A stretch of 64,000 nt of DNA from Echinarachnius parma (GCA_037951105.1 JBAMJV010009379.1:77001-141000); one strand, 5' to 3'. Positions 32,101 through 39,470 are shown, counted from the first letter of the stretch. Notes: generated by a model from the letters alone, not told the origin. A program made the numbers and translations.

Positions 32101-34886
32101 CAATCAGAGGTCTTGCTACTGTGACAAAAGCTGTGAGTTCTACAATGACTGTTGTTATGACTACGCGACGGAATGCATCTATGGCTTCGTGTCCTCGCAA
32201 GTTGTAGAATCTATTAAGAAACGGGGCTCGGATAAATTCATATGCCCACTTCTGGAAACCACCCCAACATTTGCTGTCAATCGCTCAATGATTGAGTGTA
32301 TTTCTTTCAATGTTAGTTTCGCCAAAAGAGGGCTAGCCAGTGCGTACTACTTGGTTTCCAAGTGCCCAGCGGATTGGGTGGATGTCATACCGGGTACGAG
32401 AGAAAAATGTGAGGCAGAGCGGAATAGTACCAATACAGCATCGGGCGACTTCTTTGAATTTATGCCTTGCACAGATACCACCCGTAACATCCACTTCAAG
32501 AACAAGTACTGCGGAAGATGTCACCGCGGTTTGGATGAGAATCTGCTGATATGGCCTTCCGGTTCTGATGTACATGATGGAGATCTGGATCTAGAGACAG
32601 TGTTTGTCATGGAGCCATCCATTGCAGTAGGTCTCCGTCGATGTATACCAACCGTTTCATCCTGTCCACCAGGGTTCAGTGACCAAACCCTGATAGAAGC
32701 TTGCGAGGCATACGTCTCCGTGGTGTTGTACGATGTCGCTCCTGGGACAGATGATATTCTAGGATACACATGGTACAGAAATGAACACTGTGCTATGTGC
32801 AACAGTAGGCCATACTCCATCACTGCTCAAGGAGAAAGGTGTCATGTTCCAGCCTTCATTAATCGACTCATCTACATTACCTACAACGATGAAATTTTCC
32901 CCATCGGTAGCCTTGTTTTAGTCTTTAATGTTAACCCCCCTTGCTTACCAGGAACTCATTACGACCTGATGGGTAGAATCTGCATTCCAGATTACCTGAG
33001 ACATTTTCTGAGCAAAACACTCAAATGTACGACCGAAAAGAATGTCTTATCATTAATGTGGTCCCCAGATGTTCTCTGGACGGGTAAAACTCCTATTACT
33101 TGTATTTCAGATGCTGTGAAGTATTCTGGTTTGATAAGCTTTGCAGACGCAACTGGTGAAGAAATTTGGGCTGAAATTAACCCAAACTGGTCCTATGGCT
33201 ACGAGCAAAGCATGTTTCACTTGGAGTCCATCCAGGGCAACTCGTCATGGGATACAACTCAGGCCACGTATGACACGATTGTTGAGAAGGTGGATGATAT
33301 TTTCAACGTGTCTTCTAAATCCTGCAGCCTTTCGTCAGGTTTTGTAGCCGAAGTGTGCACCAATATGGCAGAGGGAGCATGGGACTCATGCCCTGGTACG
33401 CTTCTCTATGCGAATTTCAGTGATATCTTAGTCACTGAATACATGAATGAAACGTTTCTCTTTGCCAATGGGTCTCTTTGGTCGATACTCTTTTTCGTTA
33501 GACTCTCTACCTTTACAGGACATTACAATGATGACGGACATTCTTCATATTCTATCGCCGAAGACCAGTTTGCGTGTGTCAAACTTATGAGAGCCCTCAA
33601 CTGTCAGACTATGACAATTTCGAATTCTTCATACAACATCACCAACAAGGATGGAGTCCAATTCCTGGAATATGGTGGTACGCTCTGGGAACACAATCAA
33701 TACTACATACTGTCGTCTGGAGATGTGCAGATCTGTACCCCAGCCCCTCAAGGTTTCTTCGTCCTGTCACGCGCTCAGCAAATATCAAGTCGGGTCATGT
33801 TTTCCTTACACCTCGTAGGTTTGAGTCTAACCTTTGTGACGTATTGCATCTTCCCGTCTCTGCGTAACTTCCCCGGACTGCTAATCATGACCGTCGTCCT
33901 GGCCCGCATGGTGGTCACCATCCTGATGGAGTATGTCAATGACTTTGTCACGGGAATTCACTCACTGTGCGTGTGTGTCGCCGTTCTGGCGCACTATGTG
34001 TGGCTCGTAGCCTTCTGTTGGATGACGCTGCTCGCCTGGAATCTCATGCGGACCTTTGCATCATCGACCAACCTGCCTAACATCCGTAAGAAGTGGCGAC
34101 GCTACGGCCACTATGCGCTTCTTGGTTTTGGTGTCCCAGCGTTGATCGTTGGACCATGCCTCATCATTGATCTCTGTAATGTCGATGGAGGTATGATGTT
34201 CAGCTACGGTACGAGTGGGTCTATGTGTTGGATCGATGGCACGTGGTCCAACCTAATCGTCTTTGGCGCACCTGTCCTTGTCTCATTGGTTCTCAATGTC
34301 ATCCTTTTCACCGTGACAGCCATTGGTCTGAGGAGGAGCAGGAAAGCTGCTGAAATGGCAACCAAGGATATGACGGAGAAGAAGTCTGCCATTGTAGAAA
34401 GGATCACGAGTCTGCAGGTTTACCTGAAGGTAAGAATGCCTGAAGAATACATTGTTTTACTTTTTTGTTCATTGCCAATATATGCTTATTTTCTAAATTT
34501 CAGCATATATGTTTTTCTGGATATACTTTTCATAAAACTAAACAAATGGATGTACTCTTGATATCAGTTGTCATACAAATTATTATGATGTTTTCCATAC
34601 ACTAAGCTAATACGTATTCTCCTGTTCATTTCTGTCTATTTTTGTCTTTCAGATCTCCTCCTTGATGGGCTTCACTTGGATCATGGGATACATCGCATCA
34701 TTTTCCGGGGTCAGCGAACTTTGGTACGTGTTCATCGTCCTCAACTCCATCCAGGGAATCGTCATCTTTCTCTCTTTTGGGCTCAGCGAAAATGTGAGGA
34801 AGCTGTGGAGGGAGAAACTCGGCAAGCAGAAGCCGACCAAGTCCACCTCGTCAACATCAAAACAAACAAAGGACACTAAGCTGTAA
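17078..34886 (+). CDS. two-SRCR, somatomedin-B, family-B-like seven-transmembrane receptor (five-exon model)
   Basis: Model: join 17078-17135, 29776-30141, 31121-31498, 32031-34429, 34653-34886. It is 3,435 nt (1,144 aa), with intron phases 1, 1, 1, 0, all internally consistent. Order of domains: signal peptide; SRCR (about 50-140); divergent SRCR (about 150-265); somatomedin B (about 279-318); long Cys-rich N-glycosylated ectodomain with two YxNxxCxxC repeats (near 425 and 516); seven helices from about residue 857. No GPS autoproteolysis motif is visible before TM1, so it is nearer Methuselah-like than typical adhesion receptors. By family knowledge it should be a plasma-membrane receptor; ligand and G protein are unknown. 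SRCR domains suggest surface or microbial ligand binding (inference). An AATAAA lies at 35087. Confidence 0.75.
18761..18982 (+). pseudogene. RecQ-like DNA helicase N-terminal fragment inside the transposon
   Basis: A 73-codon frame contains FRELQVAALRRLLREQDEF followed by SLCTGYGKSAIFQAIVW. This matches the start of superfamily II RecQ-type helicases: an F-R-x-x-Q motif 0 and a Walker A loop (TGYGKS) with the usual hydrophobic helix after it. The frame stops after about 15 further residues (TCMSVYRP), long before the DEAH box, so only the first ATP-binding segment survives. Multi-copy RecQ-like helicases with TGYGKS loops are common in marine invertebrate genomes. Its position inside a transposon with clear termini argues that it is element cargo and not a host repair gene. 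Confidence 0.7.
19082..19168. repeat. long hairpin inside the transposon
   Basis: CTTGAAAGAAAGAAAACGGT... (19082-19109) and its inverse (19139-19168) pair over 28 bp with one 2-nt bulge. An inner ACAGTG/CACTGT pair closes part of the loop. Confidence 0.8.
19523..19849 (+). CDS. LINE ORF1 protein, C-terminal part (5'-truncated)
   Basis: Frame reads KPRTQPRSIIVRFATRGVRD, AQRKQLKETNISDLGLGLRG, then NLLYLANRARKDKGYKFMW and WTSNGRILVKK. This is the C-terminal nucleic-acid-binding domain of CR1/L2-type ORF1 proteins (variant of the baculovirus FP25-like fold), ending at a stop 41 bp before ORF2. The N-terminal part is missing because the element is 5'-truncated, and sequence before 19523 matches no LINE feature. 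The copy at 12440-12766 is a segmental duplicate of the same insertion. Role in the element: RNA binding in the retrotransposition particle (family knowledge). Confidence 0.75.
   Translation, partial: SYKPRTQPRSIIVRFATRGVRDKVFAQRKQLKETNISDLGLGLRGDGNIFINENLLPATKNLLYLANRARKDKGYKFMWTSNGRILVKKSAETLAIVLTSEADLEKIK
19890..20918 (+). pseudogene. LINE ORF2 endonuclease domain, frameshifted at its end
   Basis: 19890-20591 encodes an apurinic-like endonuclease: SFSHINIRSLNKN (N strand), IGLSEIW (catalytic Glu), GGVAAFIKSEF, VGIIYRKPN, VLMGDFNIDLL (catalytic DxN) and LIDHIYT. The frame is lost at about 20560 by a small deletion; the final SDH strand (TDLSDHFPICAFF) is readable in another frame. 20646-20918 is the linker (WQEVYNCREVDSAYERF, KKNVSKPWITKSI). 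Several frameshifts mean no full ORF2 can be made, so this copy is not autonomous. Confidence 0.8.
21037..22806 (+). CDS. non-LTR retrotransposon reverse transcriptase (Jockey superfamily, CR1/L2-like)
   Basis: 589 codons without a stop. Recognisable in order: NYRPISVLPILSKVFEKLV, QYGFREKHST, FVDFAKAFDTINHDILL (first catalytic Asp), CGVPQGSVLGPTLFLIYIND, LFADD (YADD-type box with Phe, second and third Asp), then the thumb (VLLYYSFIQSHLAYGLEVWG) and C-terminal helices. All three catalytic Asp are present, so the polymerase block is intact although the endonuclease upstream is frameshifted. The 3' end of the element is near 23131, where TTTATTCATTCATTC forms the short tetranucleotide tail typical of L2/CR1 relatives. 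The whole element lies in the first intron of the receptor model, same strand. Confidence 0.85.
   Translation: MLGKQDQTRKVVDKLQVEVDGTFQDYREPQEIFDIFNDFFVSVGPRLAEKINELQCEHSYKDYLGEPLRNSLYWSPITHAEVESVILNCDMKKSCGSDNIPVNLLKDGVYYVSQPLSYIFNMSFQLGVFPRYMKIARVSPVYRKGTRTDPGNYRPISVLPILSKVFEKLVNIRLGKFLGKYDLLYKHQYGFREKHSTNLSLISLINQLDKFQDEGRITVGVFVDFAKAFDTINHDILLGKLENYGVRGTQLNWFRDYLSDRRQFVHHNGSTSAMSLIKCGVPQGSVLGPTLFLIYINDLPRSSDYFNFRLFADDFNIFHSFLPNQADINLLEITDNLKHIDEWCDANKITINIKKTNFMIIKPRRKECRIVGVVKIKNELLNEVHVSLFVGIYIDRYLVWDEHINNLCSVLRRKVGILYRLRHFVPKQVLVLLYYSFIQSHLAYGLEVWGSAPLMLMNKILVLQKMALRAITFNNRMASSSPLFYSLGILDVFKLYKLLVTLFIFKLIYKHLPHSVLEYYTFFENSYNTRQKDGNILVKPKMRTEHGKISISFQESDIWNSMHLEIRRLDRLHLIKINVNNYLLSHYVS
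22807..23131 (+). mobile_element. LINE 3' UTR and ATTC tail
   Basis: AT-rich non-coding tail following the reverse transcriptase stop, ending in about three ATTC units at 23120-23131. Confidence 0.65.
23480..23700 (-). mobile_element. MITE family C, decayed inverted fragment
   Basis: TTAAAGGGATCTAGTAACTT followed by GCAAACAGTGATGAGCGATTG is the reverse of the family C right end. The similarity fades after about 180 bp. Confidence 0.5.
23701..24344. other. non-coding intronic sequence with G tract and CA repeat
   Basis: Contains a short poly(G) run near 23840-23852 and a CA-rich microsatellite at 24315-24335 directly before the foldback element. No gene seen. Confidence 0.5.
24345..25136. 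mobile_element. foldback element built from inverted arrays of a 16-bp unit (GTTCGTTATTCCGAAG)
   Basis: The left arm (about 24345-24640) repeats GTTATTCCGAAGGTTC many times at 16-bp spacing, with interspersed AAAACGAAATCGG variants. The right arm (about 24768-25136) holds the same unit inverted (CTTCGGAATAACGAAC). About 130 bp of unrelated AT-rich sequence separates them. Both outer flanks are CA/AC microsatellite, consistent with insertion into a CA repeat. No ORF is real; frames within it simply translate the repeat. Confidence 0.85.
25137..25299. repeat. CA microsatellite and poly(C) tract
   Basis: CACACACACACGCGCACACA followed by a run of about 20 C (25182-25201) and more CA. Confidence 0.75.
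25320..25770 (+). mobile_element. Tc1/mariner-like non-autonomous repeat, copy 1
   Basis: Matches 47380-47795 over about 430 bp, starting ATACACTGTTGxTCAT and including ATGAATTTGCATxAATTAAT and GCTCCACCAGGAAGGGGTGT. The CACTGTTGG-type start resembles Tc1/mariner termini. Its right end is not defined and no transposase frame is convincing. Confidence 0.55.
25925..26030. repeat. AT-rich palindromic repeat
   Basis: Repeated TTGATATCAA/ATTCTTGATATCAA units in alternating orientation. Confidence 0.6.
26630..26795. repeat. CAT/ATC trinucleotide-rich microsatellite
   Basis: Interrupted (ATC)n. Open frames over it on both strands (26445-26999) translate the repeat and are not genes. Confidence 0.85.
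27088..27710. mobile_element. Tc1/mariner-like element with about 100-bp inverted repeats
   Basis: TACACTGAGCTCAAAAAGAA at 27088 and its inverse ending GCTCAGTGTA at 27710 with TA on each side. Pairing extends about 100 bp (CACATGGTCA, ATTAACxAAAATGACACAC). 623 bp, no intact transposase. A short minus-strand frame ending TLIQAWGDRSSLP could be a last trace of a Tc1-type C-terminus. Confidence 0.85.
27940..28445. mobile_element. foldback element with about 200-bp arms
   Basis: The left arm (27940-28125: AGACAAAGACTACTGG, TTGCACCAGTAGACTTATTG, CATCAAGACAATG) is repeated inverted at 28225-28440 (CAATAAGTCTGCTGGTGCAA). The arms are imperfect. No ORF. Confidence 0.7.
28908..29650 (+). repeat. tandem repeat with CCATCTTGAAATTCAAGATGG palindromes
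   Basis: AATTGCTTCCAACCTxxGAT recurs at 28912 and 29331 (about 419 bp apart), and a third start is at 29648. Each unit holds one or two perfect hairpins GGCCATCTTGAAATTCAAGA.... AAGATGGCGGCC is also a textbook YY1-type site. The array ends about 125 bp before exon 2 of the receptor. Confidence 0.7.
29776..30141 (+). CDS. receptor exon 2: first SRCR domain
   Basis: Acceptor TTTGCAG at 29775, donor G|GTAGGA at 30142, phase 1 at both ends, as usual for domain-shuffled extracellular exons. After AQPAKLLLLRNKPG the product shows the SRCR pattern: VGWNFGNTQTVCRELGF, KCSGSEVSLDQCE and VVGVVC, the conserved Cys order of group A/B scavenger receptor Cys-rich domains (the first Cys pair is not complete). 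About 122 residues. SRCR domains bind proteins or microbial surfaces extracellularly. The frame stays open only within the predicted exon borders, which supports the splice sites. Confidence 0.85.
30142..31120 (+). other. receptor intron 2
   Basis: 979 bp with a duplicated coding fragment (30461-30612) and a poly(G) tract at 31004-31023. No other exon recognised. Confidence 0.7.
30461..30612 (+). pseudogene. broken copy of the receptor's TM4-TM5 coding segment
   Basis: About 150 bp matching 34115-34262 at roughly 92% by eye. It still reads PALIVGPCHIIDLCNVDGGM and ends WANFIVP then a stop. It has Lys for Met before the ECL2 Cys-Trp-Ile, and no splice sites at its borders. It lies in the middle of an intron on the same strand as its source. 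Either a remnant of a second receptor gene or a small local copy event. Confidence 0.85.
31121..31498 (+). CDS. receptor exon 3: second, divergent SRCR domain
   Basis: The acceptor AACGAAG|AT at 31120 is the only AG in reach giving phase 1 (it sits after CTCCCTCTGTTTCTCATC). Donor AAGG|GTATGC at 31499. The product runs DEASTSSLSQYPVVLTDESD ..., then FAQTACRQLGF, EACLDVGIDRCDGL, TTCDKNGFSSIQC. The QTACRQLGF and IDRC segments are SRCR hallmarks; the N-terminal half is hard to align, so this is a degenerate SRCR. The acceptor is the weakest splice site of the model. Confidence 0.75.
31499..32030 (+). other. receptor intron 3
   Basis: 532 bp, AT-rich, ending in a pyrimidine-rich TTCTTCCTTATTTGTTGTAG acceptor. 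No other feature. Confidence 0.75.
32031..34429 (+). CDS. receptor exon 4: somatomedin B, Cys-rich ectodomain, first transmembrane helices
   Basis: A 2,399-nt exon, open throughout. CLLDLCHIDEVVG, CYCDKSC and YNDCCYDYATEC give the eight-Cys somatomedin-B spacing. Two ectodomain repeats follow, each CPADW/CPPGF ... KNKYCGRC or RNEHCAMC, then many NxS/T sites. Helices: MFSLHLVGLSLTFVTYCIF (TM1), LRNFPGLLIMTVVLARMVV (TM2), CVCVAVLAHYVWLVAFCWM (TM3), YALLGFGVPALIVGPCLII (TM4), an ECL2 MCWIDG whose Cys should pair with TM3, and LIVFGAPVLVSLVLNVILF (TM5). The exon ends TSLQVYLK|GTAAGA in phase 0, at the start of TM6. Proteins of the secretin/adhesion/Methuselah class signal through G proteins; here the ligand is unknown. 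Frame continuing to 34561 is intronic read-through. Confidence 0.9.
34653..34886 (+). CDS. receptor exon 5: TM6-TM7 and cytoplasmic tail
   Basis: Acceptor TTTGTCTTTCAG at 34652, phase 0. ISSLMGFTWIMGYIASFSGV is TM6 with the GxTWIxG motif typical of adhesion/Methuselah-like receptors. WYVFIVLNSIQGIVIFLSFG is TM7 with the LNSxQGxxIF motif. A short tail SENVRKLWREKLGKQK ends in a Ser/Thr/Lys-rich stretch (TKSTSSTSKQTKDTKL) and TAA. The exon start matches a common intron position in this receptor class. Confidence 0.9.
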   Translation: MSSLMGFTWIMGYIASFSGVSELWYVFIVLNSIQGIVIFLSFGLSENVRKLWREKLGKQKPTKSTSSTSKQTKDTKL

Positions 34887-35110
34887 AGAGTGCTCTTATT
34901 CACCTCAAAAATACTTTTTACATCACTAGGGCCATTTCGCAAATCTAGAAAAAAAAATCTCCTCCGTGAAAATGTTCACGATTGTATTTATTTTCTTTTT
35001 ATTTTGTTTTACATTTAAGTTTCTCAAACGGCCCGGATTATAAAGATCCCATCCTAAGGTTTACTGAAGGCAAGCATTCTCAGTCCAATAAAAAGAACAT
35101 TTTGCATGCA
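34887..35110 (+). terminator. receptor 3' UTR with AATAAA polyadenylation signal
   Basis: AATAAA at 35087-35092, about 200 bp after the stop; cleavage would be expected about 15-25 bp later. Confidence 0.6.
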
Positions 35111-35700
35111 TGGGACTAACAAAAAAATGGGATATGTACAGATAGCGAGGGCGATTTTGTTGACATTTTTTGTTCGCTCCGGAGTTTTTAAAGGCTACGG
35201 GGGCAAAAAGCCCTATACCCCCGCATATTTTTTGCGCTGGTGCTCTTTAACCATTGAGGTAAGCTACCCGCACAAACGTAGTCTGACGTTGTCTAACCCT
35301 AATAAGGCCGGGGGCCATTATGCCCCCCCCCCCCCCCCCCCGCCCCCTCCGCGATTTGTTGTATTGCTCCAGAGCGCGAATTGCTAAAGATGACGCCTCG
35401 CTTCTTGGTGACTTTTGGGTCTTGACAGAGGGCAGCGGGCTGGGGGTCGTCATGTAGCGTTTGGCATGCTGCAGGTTCCCCCAGGGCTTGCCATAGTCAC
35501 GTGAAATATCGCGATTCGCGAGGTTATCACGTACGCTACAACGCTAGCAATGCGCACTACTCGCAGCCTTCGAGATTCTGAGTACGCCCGTACCGCTAGC
35601 TAATTACCGCGACAAGTTGCTCCTTGACTGAAAGGTACAATATTCTAGCGTTTGGCATGCCGCATGTTTCTCCCATCTGTTCCTGTAATGAGCGTAACAA
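35111..35700. other. repeat-like non-coding sequence with poly(C)
   Basis: Includes a run of C at about 35323-35341 and a GGGGGCAAAAAGCCC-type inverted motif near 35200. Low-complexity frames rich in Pro/Gly are translation of the tract. Confidence 0.5.
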
Positions 35701-35704
35701 ATTC

Positions 35705-36020
35705 TGCAGGACGTGGTGTGGCAAGTTCGGTAGAGCGCGCGCTTTCTGATCTCGCGATCCAGAGTTCGAACCCTGCACACTCCGTTTATCCTTCAGCAAG
35801 ACGATTAATCCACATTGCTGCTCTCTATCCAGGAGTCTAAATGGATACTTGGTTGAGAGTTAATTAGCCTTCAGCGCCCGTTGGACACCTTGGGCGAGTA
35901 TGCTCCCCTGGGAGGTGCACAAGATATTTGTGTGGGTTTGAACTGTACCTGATGACCAAGTGTAATAATGCGCCTCTGAATAAGGCACATAGATACATGG
36001 CGCTCTATAAATACTATTAT
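35705..36020 (+). mobile_element. tRNA-derived SINE
   Basis: The tRNA-like head GTGTGGCAAGTTCGGTAGAG (A box) and AGAGTTCGAACCCTG (B box) is followed by an unrelated body and a tail CATGGCGCTCTATAAATACT. The 3' third (CCTGGGAGGTGCACAAGATA ... GCGCTxTATAAAT) is shared with 55200-55385 and 59485-59670, as expected for one SINE family with a common tail. Confidence 0.7.
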
Positions 36021-36026
36021 ACTGTG

Positions 36027-36201
36027 GTTAACTGGCGGTAGAGGGAATAGCACGGAATGTTACATCCCGAGGGATTTTAAATGATATTGAGGGAAGAGTA
36101 AATAAGTATCGAGACGATGTCGAGGGACATATTTTCTTCACGAAATAGCCTTTAAAATCCCGAGGTGAACATTCCATGATTTTCCCGACAGCAAAGTTAA
36201 C
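36027..36201. mobile_element. 175-bp palindromic MITE (GTTAAC ends)
   Basis: GTTAACTGGCGGTAGAGGGAA and TTCCCGACAGCAAAGTTAAC are inverted ends. Inner arms GGAATGTTACATCCCGAGGG and AATCCCGAGGTGAACATTCC also pair. Confidence 0.75.
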
Positions 36202-36573
36202 AACTGTTTTATCATCTGAATTGCCATGTAATATTGCCATGTTATATCAAAAAATATTACATGGCAGCGGCATGTACTGTATTTACTAAGTCAGGTGAAA
36301 AATATTATTATTATTATTCTTGTATGTTAATTTTAACGTAATAGATGCTACGCTTGTATATTATGTTGAAGCAAATTTAAAGTGCTTAGATGACTTCTAC
36401 CACGAGGGAGTAGTGGAGCCCCTAACTTGGGTAGGGTTTGGTTTGGGATTAGAGATTATGCTAGGATTAAATTGTACATTTGTGTAATTAGGTAATTATT
36501 GTAATTACTGTAATTATTTTAATGTGTTTTATGAATGTAACAATTTTACGGGAATTACCCATTTTTACAAGTC

Positions 36574-36979
36574 ATGGCTTTTACGGTGTATTCCCTGATC
36601 ACTTTTATATTTGTATATAATACATTGTATTGTTTTGATGCCCTATTAGGTTTGTTAATGAATTATTTACAAGCTATTCACAATAAAGAAGTAATTGTTG
36701 GGGTATTTTTTAGACTTTTTGATTCAATAAACCACCAAATTCTTCTTGATAAGTTACATTTGTATGGGGTAAGGGGAGTCATCCATAAGTTGTTCAGAAA
36801 TTATTTATTAGAAAGAAAGCAATATTCAGTATAATGGACATAATTCTTCTACCGAAACAGTTAGTTGTGGGGTACCACAAGGATCTATATTCGGCCCACT
36901 TTTGTTTTGGAGTTATATATTAATGATTTGTCAAATACCTCCAACATATAACATTTTTTGCTCTTCGCAGATGACACTA
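36574..36979 (+). pseudogene. LINE reverse transcriptase, 5' half of a split copy
   Basis: The frame at 36574-36834 reads YLQAIHNKEVIVGVFFRLFDSINHQILL, the first catalytic block in decayed form (the catalytic Asp lost), then LLERKQYSV. After a frameshift CGVPQGSIFGPLLF and LFADDT follow, up to 36979. The sequence breaks exactly inside the LFADD box where a DNA transposon has inserted. It resumes at 37876. Confidence 0.8.
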
Positions 36980-37252
36980 ACATCCCATAAATACTTACGT
37001 CTAGCAATGGCTCGGCACTGGCTTAATCCAGTGCTATACGCAAATACCGACCATTCATACTTGGTATCGGATAACTGACGAGCAAATATGAATACAAACA
37101 GTGGCTTGGAAATGTCTTAGACATTGTATGGGCATGCGCACTGTGATCATGACGTAATTGGTAATTATAGAATGGGTTGATAAATCCCTGCAATCTGATT
37201 GGTTGAGAGCAAAATTTGTGCAGACAATTAATTGTACTGGATGCATGAAAAG

Positions 37253-37410
37253 TCATGCGTCCGGTAAAAAAATCATGCGTCCGGTAAAAATTTCATACGT
37301 CCGGTAAAAATTTCATGCGTCCGGTAAAAAATTTCATGCGTCCGGTAAAAAAATCATGCGTCCGGTAAAAAATTGCATGCGTCCGGTAAAATTATTTCAT
37401 GCATCCGGTA
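37253..37410 (+). repeat. tandem repeat CATGCGTCCGGTAAAAATTT, about 8 units
   Basis: Units of 19-22 bp, differing mainly in A/T run length after CCGGTAAAA. No spacer sequences, so not a CRISPR. Confidence 0.9.
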
Positions 37411-37469
37411 ATTTTTCTAATTTTTAATTTTTTTACTTTTTGGGGTGCGTAACAATGCCCATTCTATAA

Positions 37470-37640
37470 AACAGATGATGCGCAAGTTTATTTCGTGGGT
37501 CGGTGGAATTGTTTGCACGCGGTAACTATGGAAACTAGTCTAAACCCACTCGGCTTCGCCTCGTGGGTTTAACAGTTCCATAGTTACCTTGTGCAAACAA
37601 TTCCTACCGACCCACTCATACCTGCGCATCATTTGTATAT
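37470..37640. repeat. inner palindrome of the 37-kb transposon
   Basis: GATGATGCGCAAGTTTATTT ... GGTCGGTGGAATTGTTTGCA on the left pairs with TGCAAACAATTCCTACCGAC ... GCGCATCATTTG on the right, around an AACCCACTCGGCTTCGCCTC centre. Confidence 0.8.
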
Positions 37641-37875
37641 TGACGTAGTATACTTCTATTGTGACGTAACGATCGCTAAGCAAATTCTGTGCGAGCAAGA
37701 CCGTAATGCGCATGCGCAACATTGTGCTAGACGATAACAGTGTATAGCATCACAATAATGCTAGGCTAGGCTGAGCCAAGACTGATGCTATACATTTCCA
37801 TTCATATTTGCGTCTAGCACTGGATTAAGCCAGTGCCGAGCAAGTGCTAGACGTAAGTATGAATGGGATGTACTA

Positions 37876-38743
37876 TTTTCTTTAATCACAGATATGCAGT
37901 ATGTTTGACTAACATCATGAATGTAGAATTGTGTAAAGTGAGTAATTGGATAAAAGCAGATAAATTACAATTAAATTAGGAAAAGACACATATGATGATA
38001 TTTAATTCTGATAATAAAGATATTAAAAGTCAAATTGAAATTTGTATTGATAGATTTGATATTAAGAGGATTCAGATTACAAAAGTCCTAGGCTTAAATT
38101 TGAAATGGAAAACACTCAGAAAAGTTTCTAAAGTGATTGGAGTTATGAGTGAATTAAGAGAATGTATACCAACTCATTTTGTATTGATAATATATTATAA
38201 CTCATTAGTTTTATCATATTTATCATATAATATTATAGTTTTGGGTGGATGTAGTAAATATTTATTAGAACGGATATATCTATTGCAAAAAATAGTTGTG
38301 AGAATAATTGCTGAAACATCATATCGTAGTCATTCAAAACCATTATTTCTTAAGTTAAATATTTGACCTGTATTTTCGTTATATGAATATCAATTACTAT
38401 TATTTATGTATTCTTCTCTCATAATAATTTGCTTCCAGCTAACTATCAATGTATATTTTTATTTCATAATATAATGAATATCACTATAATACTCGATCTG
38501 CAAATGATTATCGTGTAAAGTACGGAAAAACTTTACCGACTAACAAACGCAAATTTTATATGTAAAGCGCCTCTATTATGGAATGAATTACAAGATGATC
38601 TTAAACATTGTAGAACTGTTAATATTTTTAAAATGAAATTAAATACATACTTGTTACATAATTTTATGAAGGAAGATAATTATATCATGATCAAATGTAA
38701 ATAGTCACAAAAGTGTTGTTATGCAGATGTTATGTCATTAGGG
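37876..38743 (+). pseudogene. LINE reverse transcriptase, 3' half of the split copy
   Basis: Continues the interrupted LFADD frame, reaches VSNWIKADKLQLN, and has a 124-codon block (37992-38366) KTHMMIFNSDN ... IQITKVLGLNLKW ... LIIYYNSLVLSYLSYNIIVLG ... RIYLLQKIVVRIIAE, the thumb region of CR1/L2-like reverse transcriptases. Stops and frameshifts follow to about 38690. Dead copy. Confidence 0.75.
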
Positions 38744-39144
38744 TTAAAAGGGTAGTTCCGTTTTGGTAGAGAGGGCGCTGCACGACACAATTTGTTTGTG
38801 AGGTAATACAAATGAGTATCGAATTTGAAAGAACACACAATTTTAATGGCAGAATAAACTTTATTTGGTCAAAATCTGTTCAGAAATGGCTGAAATATCA
38901 ATAAATATATCCGATCGTAATACATCTGGGGCCAAAGTTTATTTGATTAAAAAAAAAAAAAATATTCGCCCTCTTGTGTTTTAATGGCTCTTTTAAAAAA
39001 AATGATAACAGGCTTTTCACTTAGTCGTTTGTAATTGTGTATACCTTTCGAGCATGATAGAGTTATTACTGTTAGTTTGTAATATCACTGCGCAGGGTTT
39101 GGTTACTAAAGTTCAGCCTTACTAAAACTGTACTACCCCTTTTA
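38744..39144. mobile_element. TTAA-type MITE inside the LINE 3' UTR
   Basis: Begins TTAAAAGGGTAGTTCCG and ends near CTACCCCTTTTA. Internal AGAGGGCGCTGCACGACACA and the CTTTCGAGCATGATAGAGTT arm relate it to the elements at 9484 and 5201. Confidence 0.65.
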
Positions 39145-39470
39145 GGTTATGATTAAGTACATGCATGTTTGTTATATTGTTTGGTTTTATCCGTTTCATC
39201 CTTTTCAAGGTTGTGAAAAGGATGAGTTACAGTGACTGTTTATAATATTATTCTCTGGATCTTCAGTTTATAAGTTGATTTCCTACTTTTAGAGGATCCT
39301 TCCATTTCCATATTTAAATGTAATGTACTCTAATACTTGTTTTGTATTTTCATCACTATTGTACCTTTTGTTGTTATGAGCTCTTGTTGATTTACCTTGT
39401 AATGTTTTTAAGGAATGGTGAATAAAGTTTCAATTTCAATTTCAATTTCAACTTCAATTCAATTTTAATT
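39145..39470 (+). mobile_element. LINE 3' UTR and (TTTCAA)n tail
   Basis: Ends GGTGAATAAAGTTTCAATTTCAATTTCAAT..., a six-base repeat tail after an AATAAA, as in CR1/L2-type LINE 3' ends. It closes the LINE that starts before 36574. Confidence 0.7.

Larger units (their letters stand above)
36980..37871. mobile_element. 892-bp transposon inserted in a LINE, ACTA target duplication
   Basis: ACATCCCATAAATACTTACG at the left and the inverse of ACATCCCATTCATACTTACG at the right form inverted repeats of about 70 bp (shared GGCTCGGCACTGGCTTAATC). ACTA is present on both sides (36976-36979, 37872-37875). Removing the insert and one ACTA restores an open LFADD-type frame. Inside are an about 20-bp tandem repeat (37253-37410) and a second palindrome (37470-37640). 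No transposase. Confidence 0.85.

Noticed and set aside
37253-37410. Regular direct repeats resembling a CRISPR array
   Set aside because: Units abut with no unique spacers, and the context is a eukaryotic transposon.
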